DNA of 47,229 nt from contig CALXCW010000004.1 in NCBI GenBank assembly GCA_944386905.1, positions 1 through 47,229 of the forward strand, in the 5' to 3' direction. Origin of the DNA: an uncultured Oscillospiraceae bacterium. GTDB lineage: Bacteria > Bacillota > Clostridia > Oscillospirales > Oscillospiraceae. The position numbers and the translations under genes were made by a program. The notes under the pieces were generated by a model. The model did not search any database, was not told the origin of the DNA, and saw only the letters and a list, made by a program, of their open reading frames with translations. Of this stretch, positions 17,436-25,500 are shown in pieces; the first letter of the stretch is position 1; every line of letters begins with the position of its first letter.

Positions 17436-19382
17436 CTACAGCGTCAGACCCCGGCGCAGCGTCAGCACCGCTGCCGTCCGGTCGTCCTCTCCCGGCGCTT
17501 GGCTACAGCTGATGATCCCGGAGGCCAGCTCCTTCGGCGACAGTCCTCCATACTGCCGGATGAACCGCTCGGCCACCTCTCCGCCGGCGCCATCACTCAC
17601 CAGCACCAGCATTTCTCCTCTTGCCAAGGACAGCTTCGCTTCCTCCGGGCGGTGTTCCTCTCCCACACCCAGCCCCGGCGGCGGCGAAGCTGTCCCGATT
17701 TTTTCCATCTGGCCCTTGCGCTTGAGGTAGGACGGCGCCGCGCCCCATTTATAGAGCGTCGCCTCGCCGCTCACCAGGTCGGCCTCCACCAAATCCACCG
17801 TGGAAAAGGCGCCGTCGTCCCGGAGGAGATACAGGTCGTTGAGAAACTCCATGGCCTCGCCGGGCCGGGCGCCGGTCAGCAGCAGCTGGCGCAGAATCTC
17901 GATGGCGGCCCCGGCCTCGGCCCGGGCGGCCCGCCCCGCCCCCATGCCGTCGCACAGCAGGACATAGTAGTGCCGCCCCAGGCGAAAGCTCGCCGTCTCG
18001 TCGCCGGACAGAGGCGCGTCGCCCCGGCTTCTGCCCCGGCAGGCCAGCTCCGGCACAAAGCGTACCGGCTCGTGATCGTCCCGGCGGCGGCGGAGCGCCT
18101 GGGAGAGAAGGATGTACTGCCGTCCCAGCGCCAGACGGCTCTCCCGCAGGCGGCTTCTCGCCTGTCGGCGGAAGGCCAAGTCGTCCAGGCAGCGGTTGAT
18201 GGCCGTGAGGAAGCCTTCCAAGTGGCAGCAGCCCTCGGTGAAGGCTGCCGGCAGATCCGCGGGCAGCGCCTTGCCGCGGGCCATCATGGCCGGCGTGGCC
18301 CGGTCTAAGGCGGCGCAGGTCTCCCCCAGGTTCTTCTGCCAGCACAGATCAAAGCGGCTGCACAGCCGGCAGACCTGGTCGGCGGCCCGGTCAAAGACCG
18401 CAGCGGCCTCGGGATCGGATTGAGACGGGCGGCCCAGGGCCAGGCACTTTCCCAGCCCCTCCAGGAGCTGCGCCGCCGCGCTCTGGCTGTCCGGGCCGGC
18501 GGCGGCGTCGCCGAAGAGCCGCCGGGCCGGCAGCAGCCAAGCCGCCGCAAAGCCCACCAGCGCCGCCGTGAGTACCACCGGGCCCGCCCCGGTGAGAAGC
18601 ACCGCCGCCGTCACGCCGCCCAGCCACAGTCCCCGGCGGCCCAGCGGGCGGGAGGCCGCGGCGGCCAGCAGCGCCGCCAGGGGCAAAACCGCGCCGCACC
18701 CGGCATAGCCCCCCAGCTCCAGCGCCACGCCGCCGAGGGCGGACACCGTCAGACTCGAAGCGCCATCCAGCGCCGCCGCGCTCAACGCAAACCCCGCCGC
18801 CGCGCCCAGGGGAAGGCCCCAGGGCGCCACGGCGCTCAGGCCGTTCACCAGCGCCGCCATCAGCGCCAGCCGCGGAAGCCTCGCCCCCGCCAGGGCCTGG
18901 GTAAAGACGGCCGTGCCGCCTCCGGCGGACAGGGCCATCACCAGAAGGCTCCACACCGCCGCCGGGGCGAAGCGCCGCTCCAGCAGAAACAACAGGCCCA
19001 CCAGAACCGTAAAGAGGGCCGCCATGGCCGGGCCGAACCACCGGTTTTCCCCGGAGATCTCGCCGCCGAAGATGCACAGGCAGGCCTCCATCAAAAGCCC
19101 CGCCGCCATGGGGTGCAGCCCCGCGTCCATACCCCAGAACAGGGCATAGCCCAGGCAGCCCCCGGCGTAGGCCGCAAAGGAGTTGAGCCCCAGGCCCAGC
19201 GCCGCCGCCAGCGCCAGGGGCAACGGCAGGAGGATCTCTCCCGCCCGGCTCCCGGCCAGGGCCAATCCCGCTCCGGCGCACAGGGCCAGGCGCAAAGCCT
19301 GTCCCGCAGCCGGGTGGCTGCTCCACCGGTTCCATCGCTGCCGCACGGCCTCATAGACCGCCGGACGCGCCTTTACTGACAT
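17436..19382 (-). CDS. spoIIE: Stage II sporulation protein E, PP2C phosphatase
   Basis: SpoIIE is a membrane serine phosphatase that dephosphorylates SpoIIAA to activate sigma-F in the forespore and helps place the polar septum. The 648-residue product has an N-terminal block of hydrophobic helices (to about residue 300), a central regulatory region with the family's Cys-rich CRLCSRFDLCW segment, and a C-terminal PP2C domain with metal-site motifs LLCDGMGAG and LVSDGAGG. It is shorter than the ~830-residue Bacillus protein. The ATG at 19382 has AGAGGGAAG upstream; an in-frame GTG at 19409 is less likely. It stands alone on the minus strand between prfC and the CYTH gene. Confidence 0.93.
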   Translation of the reverse strand: MSVKARPAVYEAVRQRWNRWSSHPAAGQALRLALCAGAGLALAGSRAGEILLPLPLALAAALGLGLNSFAAYAGGCLGYALFWGMDAGLHPMAAGLLMEACLCIFGGEISGENRWFGPAMAALFTVLVGLLFLLERRFAPAAVWSLLVMALSAGGGTAVFTQALAGARLPRLALMAALVNGLSAVAPWGLPLGAAAGFALSAAALDGASSLTVSALGGVALELGGYAGCGAVLPLAALLAAAASRPLGRRGLWLGGVTAAVLLTGAGPVVLTAALVGFAAAWLLPARRLFGDAAAGPDSQSAAAQLLEGLGKCLALGRPSQSDPEAAAVFDRAADQVCRLCSRFDLCWQKNLGETCAALDRATPAMMARGKALPADLPAAFTEGCCHLEGFLTAINRCLDDLAFRRQARSRLRESRLALGRQYILLSQALRRRRDDHEPVRFVPELACRGRSRGDAPLSGDETASFRLGRHYYVLLCDGMGAGRAARAEAGAAIEILRQLLLTGARPGEAMEFLNDLYLLRDDGAFSTVDLVEADLVSGEATLYKWGAAPSYLKRKGQMEKIGTASPPPGLGVGEEHRPEEAKLSLARGEMLVLVSDGAGGEVAERFIRQYGGLSPKELASGIISCSQAPGEDDRTAAVLTLRRGLTL

Positions 19383-19472
19383 GTTCTTCCCTCTTTCCAA
19401 GCGTATCACTGCCAGAAGTCTACCACGGCGGCACGGCGGAACGTGTCGGGAAATGGGCCGGGAAATGGCCGC

Positions 19473-19501
19473 TTGTCAAAAGAGGCAAAACCGGGTACAA
19501 T
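19473..19501 (+). promoter_or_regulatory. Sigma-A promoter for the CYTH-queH genes
   Basis: TTGTCA (19473-19478), 17-bp spacer, TACAAT (19496-19501), 34 bp before the CYTH start. Confidence 0.8.
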
Positions 19502-19535
19502 AGGGGCAAAGATACCTCAAAACGGAGGAAAAACC

Positions 19536-20147
19536 ATGGGAATTGAATTGGAGTACAAGCTGGCCGCCCCCAGCCCGGCGGCCCTGGACGCCCTCTGGGC
19601 CGATCCGGCTGTGGAGGCGGCCCGGCTGGAGGAAGTGCGCAGGATTGAGATGGCCACCGTCTACTACGACACCGCCGACCGGCGGCTGGGGGCGCTTCGG
19701 TGGACGCTGCGGCTGCGGCGGGAAAACGGCGCGCTGGTGGCCACCCTCAAGACCCCCGGCCAGGGCCACCTGCGCGGCGAGTGGGAGTGCCCCGCCGCCA
19801 CCATCGCCGAGGCCATTCCCCGGCTGATGGAGGTGGGCGCACCGGAGGAGCTGCCGGAGCTGCTGGAAGAAGAGCCGCTGGAGGCGGTGTGCGCGGCGCA
19901 GTTTCTCCGCCGGGCAGCCCGGCTGAAGCTGGCCGCGGACACCGAGGCGGAGCTCTGCTGCGACGTGGGCACCCTGGCCGGCGGCGGCAGGGAGCTGGCC
20001 TTCCAGGAGGCCGAGGTGGAGCTCAAGACCGGCCGGGTGGCGGAGGCGGAGGCCTTTGCCGACGCCCTGGCGGCCCGCCACGGCCTGAAGCCGGAGCCCC
20101 TGAGCAAGTTCGCCCGGGCCATGGCGCTGGCGGAGGGACGGCTATGA
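19536..20147 (+). CDS. CYTH domain protein (triphosphate tunnel metalloenzyme)
   Basis: CYTH proteins hydrolyse inorganic triphosphate or thiamine triphosphate, or make cAMP, inside a charged beta-barrel tunnel. The 203-residue product opens with the diagnostic ELEYK (ExExK) motif at residues 4-8 and has alternating Arg/Glu strands such as RWTLRLRRENG. The ATG at 19536 follows ACGGAGGA. It overlaps queH by 4 bp (ATGA). Triphosphatase activity is the commonest bacterial role, but the substrate is not fixed by sequence. Confidence 0.85.
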   Translation: MGIELEYKLAAPSPAALDALWADPAVEAARLEEVRRIEMATVYYDTADRRLGALRWTLRLRRENGALVATLKTPGQGHLRGEWECPAATIAEAIPRLMEVGAPEELPELLEEEPLEAVCAAQFLRRAARLKLAADTEAELCCDVGTLAGGGRELAFQEAEVELKTGRVAEAEAFADALAARHGLKPEPLSKFARAMALAEGRL

Positions 20148-20689
20148 AACTCTTACTGCACATCTGCTGCGCCCCCTGCGCCAACCGGCCCCTGGCCGAC
20201 CTCCAGGCCCAGGGCCATGATGTCACCGGCTTTTGGTATAACCCCAACATCCACCCCTTCACCGAGTACCGAAGCCGCCGCAACTGCCTGCGCGACTACC
20301 TCCAGGAGATCGGCGTGCCCCTCATCGAGCAAAACGACTACGGCCTGCGGCCCTTTGTCCGGGCCGTGGCCGAGGACATCCCGGGCCGGTGCGTCAAATG
20401 CTACGAGATGCGCCTCTTCCGCACCGCCCAGACGGCCAGGGAACAGGGCTTTGACGGCTTCACCTCCAGCCTCTTCATCAGCCCCTACCAAAAGCACGAC
20501 CTGATGCGCCAGGTGGCCCAGCGGGCGGCGGAAACCTGGGGCGTGGAATTTTACTATCAGGACTTCCGGCCCCTCTTCCGCGCCGGGCAGGACTTTGCCA
20601 GGGAGCACGGATTTTACATGCAGAAGTACTGCGGCTGCGTCTTTTCCGAGGAGGAGCGGTATTTGAAGCCGTCGAAGATCCTGCCGTAA
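20144..20689 (+). CDS. queH: Epoxyqueuosine reductase QueH
   Basis: QueH (formerly DUF208) carries out the last step of queuosine formation on tRNA, replacing the unrelated cobalamin enzyme QueG. The 181-residue protein has the family's cysteine pattern: HICCAPC at residues 7-13, CVKC in the middle and YCGC near the C-terminus, which are candidate metal-cluster ligands. The ATG overlaps the CYTH stop. No other queuosine gene is in the window, so the precursor genes, or salvage, lie elsewhere. Confidence 0.9.
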   Translation: MKLLLHICCAPCANRPLADLQAQGHDVTGFWYNPNIHPFTEYRSRRNCLRDYLQEIGVPLIEQNDYGLRPFVRAVAEDIPGRCVKCYEMRLFRTAQTAREQGFDGFTSSLFISPYQKHDLMRQVAQRAAETWGVEFYYQDFRPLFRAGQDFAREHGFYMQKYCGCVFSEEERYLKPSKILP

Positions 20690-20743
20690 AAGCTCCGTCG
20701 CGATCCGGCACGGCCATCCGCCGCAGCACCATGGAACGCACCC

Positions 20744-20772
20744 TTGACAAATACCCCAAAACGGGGTATTGT
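20744..20772 (+). promoter_or_regulatory. Sigma-A promoter for T-box-ileS
   Basis: Perfect TTGACA (20744-20749), 17-bp spacer, TATTGT (20767-20772). It precedes the T-box leader. Confidence 0.85.
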
Positions 20773-20778
20773 AAGGAA

Positions 20779-21024
20779 GATAGCGAAAAAATGCAATGAC
20801 GAGGACGCGTACCCGGGTTGGATGCCTTTAGAGAGCCTGCGGCTGGTGCAAGCAGGCGGCATGTCCCGGGGAGAGATCCCCTCCGAGCTTCCCGCCGAAC
20901 CCCTTGGGGCAGTAGACCGGGACGGTGCGCGGCCGTTATCCGCCTTCGAGTGGCCCTTTGGGCAATGAGAGTGGTACCGCAGAGGTGTGCGCCTTTGTCT
21001 CTTGAGAGACAAGGGCGCTTTTTT
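20779..21024 (+). ncRNA. T-box riboswitch, isoleucine type, with terminator
   Basis: A 5' leader of about 300 nt between promoter and ileS carries the conserved T-box sequence TGGTACCGC (20972-20980). A terminator follows: a 13-bp stem (20989-21001 with 21006-21018, one G-U pair), a 4-nt loop and six Ts. Uncharged tRNA-Ile should pair through its anticodon and CCA end and favour the antiterminator. A candidate isoleucine specifier ATC lies at 20876-20878, within GAGATCCC. The exact leader folding is not drawn here, so the specifier position is tentative. Confidence 0.92.
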
Positions 21025-21081
21025 ATGTCCCGCGCCGAAGGTTTCCCCACAGATAAAAAACTAAATTGTTTGGAGGCAATT

Positions 21082-23871
21082 ATGGAATACAAGCAGACAC
21101 TGAACATGTTCAAGTCCGGCTTCCCCATGCGGGCCGGTCTCCCTGCCCGGGAGCCGGGCATGCTGGAAAAGTGGTACGAGATGGATCTGTACCACGAAAT
21201 GCTCAAGAAAAACGAGGGCAAGCCCCGCTTCTCCCTCCACGACGGCCCGCCCTTCTCCAACGGCGGCCTGCATATGGGCCACGCCCTCAATAAGTCCATC
21301 AAGGACTTCATCGTCCGCTCTTACGCCATGCGGGGCTACTACACCCCCTATATCCCCGGCTGGGACAACCACGGCATGCCCATCGAATCCGCCATCATCA
21401 AAAAGAATAAGCTCAACCGCAAGGCCATGAGCGTGCCGGAGTTCCGCTCCGCCTGCCACGAATTCGCCCAGCACTATATCGACGTGCAGATGGACGGCTT
21501 CAAGCGCATGGGCGTCATCGGCGACTGGGAGCACCCCTACAAGACCATGGATCCCGGCTTCGAGGCCGAGGAAGTAAAGATCTTCGGCAAGATGTTCCAA
21601 AAGGGCTACATCTACAAGGGCCTCAAGCCCGTGTACTGGTGTCCCAAGGACGAGACGGCCCTGGCTGAGGCCGAGATCGAGTATCAGGACGACCCCTGCA
21701 CCACGGTCTATGTGAAGTTCCCCATGCACGACGACCAGGGCAAGCTCTCCCACATCGACGCAAGCCGGCTCTTCTTCGTCATCTGGACGACCACCATCTG
21801 GACGCTCCCCGGCAACCTGGCCATCGCGCTTCATCCCGATGAAGCCTACGCGCTGGTGAAGGCGCCCTCCGGCGAGGTCTATATCATGGCCGAGGCCCTC
21901 ACCGAGAAGGTCATGGGCATCGCGGGCATCGAGGGCTACGAGATCCTCGAGACGCACCCCGGCGCCTTCTTTGAGAACATGCTGGCCGACCACCCCTTCC
22001 TGCCCAAGACCTCCCGGCTGGTGCTGGCCGACTACGTCACCATGGACTCCGGTACCGGCTGCGTCCACACCGCGCCCGGCTTCGGCGCCGACGACTACCA
22101 GACCTGCCTTCGCTACGGCATGGACATGGTGGTGCCCGTGGACGACCAGGGCCGCCACACCGACTACGCCGGCAAGTACGCCGGCCTCAAGACCGAGGAA
22201 AGCAATCCCGTCATCCTGAAGGACATGCAGGAATCCGGCATGCTCCTGGCCAAGGAAGAGATCGTCCACTCCTATCCCCACTGCTGGCGCTGCAAGGGCC
22301 CCATCATCTTCCGGGCCACGCCCCAGTGGTTCTGCTCCGTGGACGCCTTCAAGGACGAGGCCGTGGCCGCCTGCGACAACGTCAAGTGGTTCCCCGGCTG
22401 GGGCAAGGATCGCATGATCGCCATGATCCGCGAGCGCAGCGACTGGTGCATCTCCCGCCAGCGGCGGTGGGGTCTGCCCATCCCGGTGTTCTACTGCAAG
22501 GACTGCGGCAAGCCCGTCTGCGACGATACGACCATCCAGGCCGTCTCCGACCTCTTTGCCGCCCGCGGCTCCAACGCCTGGTATGAGCTGGAGGCCGAGG
22601 AGATTCTGCCCCAGGGCTACGCCTGCCCCCACTGCGGCAGCAAGGCCGGCTTTACCAAGGAGGAGGACACCCTGGACGGCTGGTTTGACTCCGGCTCCAC
22701 CCACTTCGCCTCCATGCAGCGCGACCAGGGCTTCTGGCCTGCCGACATGTACCTGGAGGGCCTGGATCAGTACCGCGGCTGGTTCCAGTCGAGCCTCCTG
22801 ACCTCCGTAGGCGCTCTGGGCGGCGGCGCGCCCTTCAAGGAGTGCGTCACCCACGGCTGGACGGTGGACGGCGAGGGCAAGGCCATGCACAAGTCCCTGG
22901 GCAACGGCGTCGATCCCCAGGATATCTTCAAAAAGTACGGCGCCGATCTGCTGCGCCTCTGGGCCGCCTCGGCAGACTACCACGTGGACGTGCGCTGCTC
23001 GGACAACATCTTCAAGCAGCTGAGCCAGAACTACCTCAAGTTCCGCAACACCGCCAAGTATTGCCTGGACAATCTGGTGGACTTCGATCCCAACGCTCTG
23101 GTGGCGCCTGAGGAGATGCTGGAGCTGGATCGCTGGGCCGTGACCAACCTCAACGACCTGATGGCCCGGGCGGAGCTGGCCTATGAGGGCTACGAGTTCC
23201 ACATGATTACCCACGCCGTCAACGACTTCTGCGTGGTGACCCTCTCGGCCCGGTATCTGGACATCATCAAGGATCGCCTCTACTGCGACGGCAAGGACAG
23301 CCTCCCCCGCCGCAGCGCCCAGACGGCCCTGTACCTGATCCTCAGCGCCATGACCAAGCTCTTCGCTCCCATTCTCTGCTTCACCTGCGACGAGATCTGG
23401 CAGGTGATGCCCCACCGCAGCGGCGACGACGGCCGCAATGTCCTTTTGAACGAGATGGACAAGCCCTTCACGGCCTACGCCCTCTCCGACGAGACCATGG
23501 CCAAGTGGGACGTGCTCTTCGCCCTGCGCTCCGACGTCAACGGCGCCTTGGAGGCCGCCCGGAATGAAAAGCGCATCGGCAAGGCCCTGGAGGCCCATGT
23601 GACCCTCGCCGCCTCTGACGCCGACGCCAAGGAAGCCCTTTCCCGGGTGGCGGGCCTCAATCTGGCCGAGCTCTTCCTGGTGTCCTCCGTGGACGTGGCC
23701 GCCGAGGCCCAGGGCCTCCCGGGCGTGGCCTATCCCGGCCTCAGCGTGGCCGTGGAAGAGGCCAGAGGCACCAAGTGCCCCCGCTGCTGGATGCACTCCA
23801 CCGAGGCCAACGCCGAGGGACTCTGCCCCCGCTGCGCCGCCGTGATGGCCGCGCTGGACGTGGAGCTCTGA
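21082..23871 (+). CDS. ileS: Isoleucyl-tRNA synthetase
   Basis: This 929-residue class I synthetase charges tRNA-Ile. The HIGH-type motif reads HMGH (residues 64-67). The KMSKS-type loop reads AMHKSLGN (~601-608), a variant with His. An editing domain lies between them and an anticodon-binding domain follows. A C-terminal zinc knuckle is formed by C899, C902, C915 and C918. The ATG at 21082 follows TTGGAGG. Expression is controlled by the T-box upstream. Length and domain order are normal for the bacterial-type enzyme with the C-terminal zinc site. Confidence 0.97.
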   Translation: MEYKQTLNMFKSGFPMRAGLPAREPGMLEKWYEMDLYHEMLKKNEGKPRFSLHDGPPFSNGGLHMGHALNKSIKDFIVRSYAMRGYYTPYIPGWDNHGMPIESAIIKKNKLNRKAMSVPEFRSACHEFAQHYIDVQMDGFKRMGVIGDWEHPYKTMDPGFEAEEVKIFGKMFQKGYIYKGLKPVYWCPKDETALAEAEIEYQDDPCTTVYVKFPMHDDQGKLSHIDASRLFFVIWTTTIWTLPGNLAIALHPDEAYALVKAPSGEVYIMAEALTEKVMGIAGIEGYEILETHPGAFFENMLADHPFLPKTSRLVLADYVTMDSGTGCVHTAPGFGADDYQTCLRYGMDMVVPVDDQGRHTDYAGKYAGLKTEESNPVILKDMQESGMLLAKEEIVHSYPHCWRCKGPIIFRATPQWFCSVDAFKDEAVAACDNVKWFPGWGKDRMIAMIRERSDWCISRQRRWGLPIPVFYCKDCGKPVCDDTTIQAVSDLFAARGSNAWYELEAEEILPQGYACPHCGSKAGFTKEEDTLDGWFDSGSTHFASMQRDQGFWPADMYLEGLDQYRGWFQSSLLTSVGALGGGAPFKECVTHGWTVDGEGKAMHKSLGNGVDPQDIFKKYGADLLRLWAASADYHVDVRCSDNIFKQLSQNYLKFRNTAKYCLDNLVDFDPNALVAPEEMLELDRWAVTNLNDLMARAELAYEGYEFHMITHAVNDFCVVTLSARYLDIIKDRLYCDGKDSLPRRSAQTALYLILSAMTKLFAPILCFTCDEIWQVMPHRSGDDGRNVLLNEMDKPFTAYALSDETMAKWDVLFALRSDVNGALEAARNEKRIGKALEAHVTLAASDADAKEALSRVAGLNLAELFLVSSVDVAAEAQGLPGVAYPGLSVAVEEARGTKCPRCWMHSTEANAEGLCPRCAAVMAALDVEL

Positions 23872-23879
23872 GCGGAACC

Positions 23880-23931
23880 GGGGTTTTTAAAAAAGATTTA
23901 ATATTTGACCACTAAGATATTTAAAAACCCC
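23880..23931. repeat. AT-rich inverted repeat after ileS
   Basis: GGGGTTTTTAAA (23880-23891) and TTTAAAAACCCC (23920-23931) are perfect 12-bp inverted arms around a 28-nt AT-rich loop. They are strikingly AT-rich for this genome. The repeat lies just past the ileS stop and before the terminator at 23992. It could be a first terminator, a protein site or a remnant of mobile DNA. Confidence 0.6.
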
Positions 23932-23991
23932 TTGGTATGATAAACATGCAAGAAGCGATTATCTTTTTCATTTCCCCCTCTCTTTTATAAG

Positions 23992-24029
23992 AAAGCACCG
24001 CAGGTCTGGTCAACCTGCGGTGCTTTTTT
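23992..24029 (+). terminator. Rho-independent terminator between ileS and the LCP gene
   Basis: A 14-bp stem (23992-24005 with 24013-24026), a 7-nt loop and a T-tract to 24029. It lies 120 bp after ileS and 38 bp before the convergent LCP gene end. Confidence 0.85.
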
Positions 24030-24066
24030 ATCTGCGGCAATGGGCGGGGCGCTTGTCGCCCGACCC

Positions 24067-25416
24067 TCATCCGGTGCGGATGGACAGCTGGCCGGTGGTG
24101 ATATCCTGGACGTAAGGGTTACAGTAGGCGTTCACGGTCTGCGCCACCGAAGCGGGATCCAACACGTAGTAGGACACGCCTCCAATGTACTGCGGCGTCC
24201 CCGGCAGGGTCACCGTGTCGATTGCGTCGAGGTCGGAGAGCAGCAGCGTCTCCGCCAGCCAGATGAAATTGGTCGCGGACAGATTGGTGGTGGTGCGCTC
24301 CATCAGCATATCCAGGATCATCGGGGCCTTCGCCGCCCCCCGCAGGCTCACCGCCTGTTCCAGAATCGCCGACAGCAGCGCCCGCTGCACCTGCACCCGG
24401 CCCAGATCGGCGTCGGTGTAGCCCGAGCGGAACCGAGCCACCTGCATGGCCTCCTCGCCGCTCAGGGTCTGCACTCCCGCCTTGAGGTCGATATAGAGAT
24501 CCTGGCTGGGATCTTCATAGAACATATCCACCGGCACGTCGAAAGTCACGCCGCCCAGCGCGTCCACCAGCTCCACAAACGCGTCCAGCTGGATCATCAC
24601 ATAGCCGTCGGGCCGGAAGCCCACAATCTCCGCCACCCGGGTCAGGAGCATTTCGATGCCCTCGCTGCCGCCGTTGTTGGCCGCATAGACGCCGTTGAGC
24701 TTGGGCACGGTGTAGCCGCCGTTGATGAGGGTATCCCGGGGCAGACTCACCAGGGACACTTCCCCGTCGGAGCGGTCGGCGGTCAGGAGCATCATGGTAT
24801 CCGTGCGCATGCCGCCGGCGTCCATGCCCACCAGCAGAATGGTGCTCACGCCGTCCTTTCTGGCTCCCAGGGCGCTGGCCCCCTGAGGCTGGCTGGGCAG
24901 CACAAAGACCACCACCGCCAGCAGTGCCAGGGCCAGCAGCAGCAAAATGACCACCAATTTGGCAAGGATATGGCGCTTTTTCCGCGGCGGCGGAGCGTCC
25001 TCCTCCTGCTCCTCGGGCCAGTGGCGGAGGGAGCGGTGATGGGTCTGCTGGGGAGCGGCGGGGCGCTGATCCTGCTCATAGAGCCAATCGGCATAGGCCT
25101 TCTCCTGATTTTGCGCCAGCTTTGCCACATGCTTGGGCAAGCGCTGGGTCTGCGTCCAGTATTTCGGCTTCTCCGGCTGGAGCTGGGGCGGCGGCTCAGG
25201 CGCCGGCTCCGGGTCGGGAATGGGCTCGTCGTAAAAGCGGGCATAGTCGATCTCCACATCCGCGGCAGTCACCGGCCCGTCCTCCGGCAGCGCCTCTAAA
25301 TCCAGGCCCGAAAGCACCGGATCCTCGGACTCCGCGGGGGGAACTTCGTCGTCGAGCATCTGGTGGAGATCTTGCAGCAGGGCGTCCAGCTCGTAATCAA
25401 AGGGCTCCTTGGCCAT
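24067..25416 (-). CDS. LytR-CpsA-Psr (LCP) family cell-wall ligase
   Basis: LCP proteins attach teichoic acids or other anionic glycopolymers from undecaprenyl carriers to peptidoglycan outside the membrane. This 449-residue protein has a long acidic, proline-rich cytoplasmic N-terminus (~1-145), one transmembrane helix (~150-173) and an extracellular LCP domain. The domain carries DTMMLL (D206 onward) and SLPRDTLI (R227), which supply metal and pyrophosphate contacts in the family. The ATG at 25416 follows a GGAGAG site. A promoter lies upstream and mfd ends 84 bp away. The glycopolymer substrate is unknown. Confidence 0.9.
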   Translation of the reverse strand: MAKEPFDYELDALLQDLHQMLDDEVPPAESEDPVLSGLDLEALPEDGPVTAADVEIDYARFYDEPIPDPEPAPEPPPQLQPEKPKYWTQTQRLPKHVAKLAQNQEKAYADWLYEQDQRPAAPQQTHHRSLRHWPEEQEEDAPPPRKKRHILAKLVVILLLLALALLAVVVFVLPSQPQGASALGARKDGVSTILLVGMDAGGMRTDTMMLLTADRSDGEVSLVSLPRDTLINGGYTVPKLNGVYAANNGGSEGIEMLLTRVAEIVGFRPDGYVMIQLDAFVELVDALGGVTFDVPVDMFYEDPSQDLYIDLKAGVQTLSGEEAMQVARFRSGYTDADLGRVQVQRALLSAILEQAVSLRGAAKAPMILDMLMERTTTNLSATNFIWLAETLLLSDLDAIDTVTLPGTPQYIGGVSYYVLDPASVAQTVNAYCNPYVQDITTGQLSIRTG

Positions 25417-25457
25417 AGTGTTCTCTCCTGTCCTGATTGGTTCACATAACACCATTT

Positions 25458-25486
25458 ATTTTACCGCGAAACCCCGGCATTGTAAA
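25458..25486 (-). promoter_or_regulatory. Sigma-A promoter for the LCP gene
   Basis: On the minus strand TTTACA (25481-25486), 17 bp, TAAAAT (25458-25463), 41 bp upstream of the LCP start. Confidence 0.72.
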
Positions 25487-25500
25487 GGGCAATTTTTTCC

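Noticed and set aside
21061-23796. 911-codon minus-strand frame opposite ileS
   Set aside because: It lies entirely within ileS and has no recognisable domain, no ribosome binding site and shadow-type composition.
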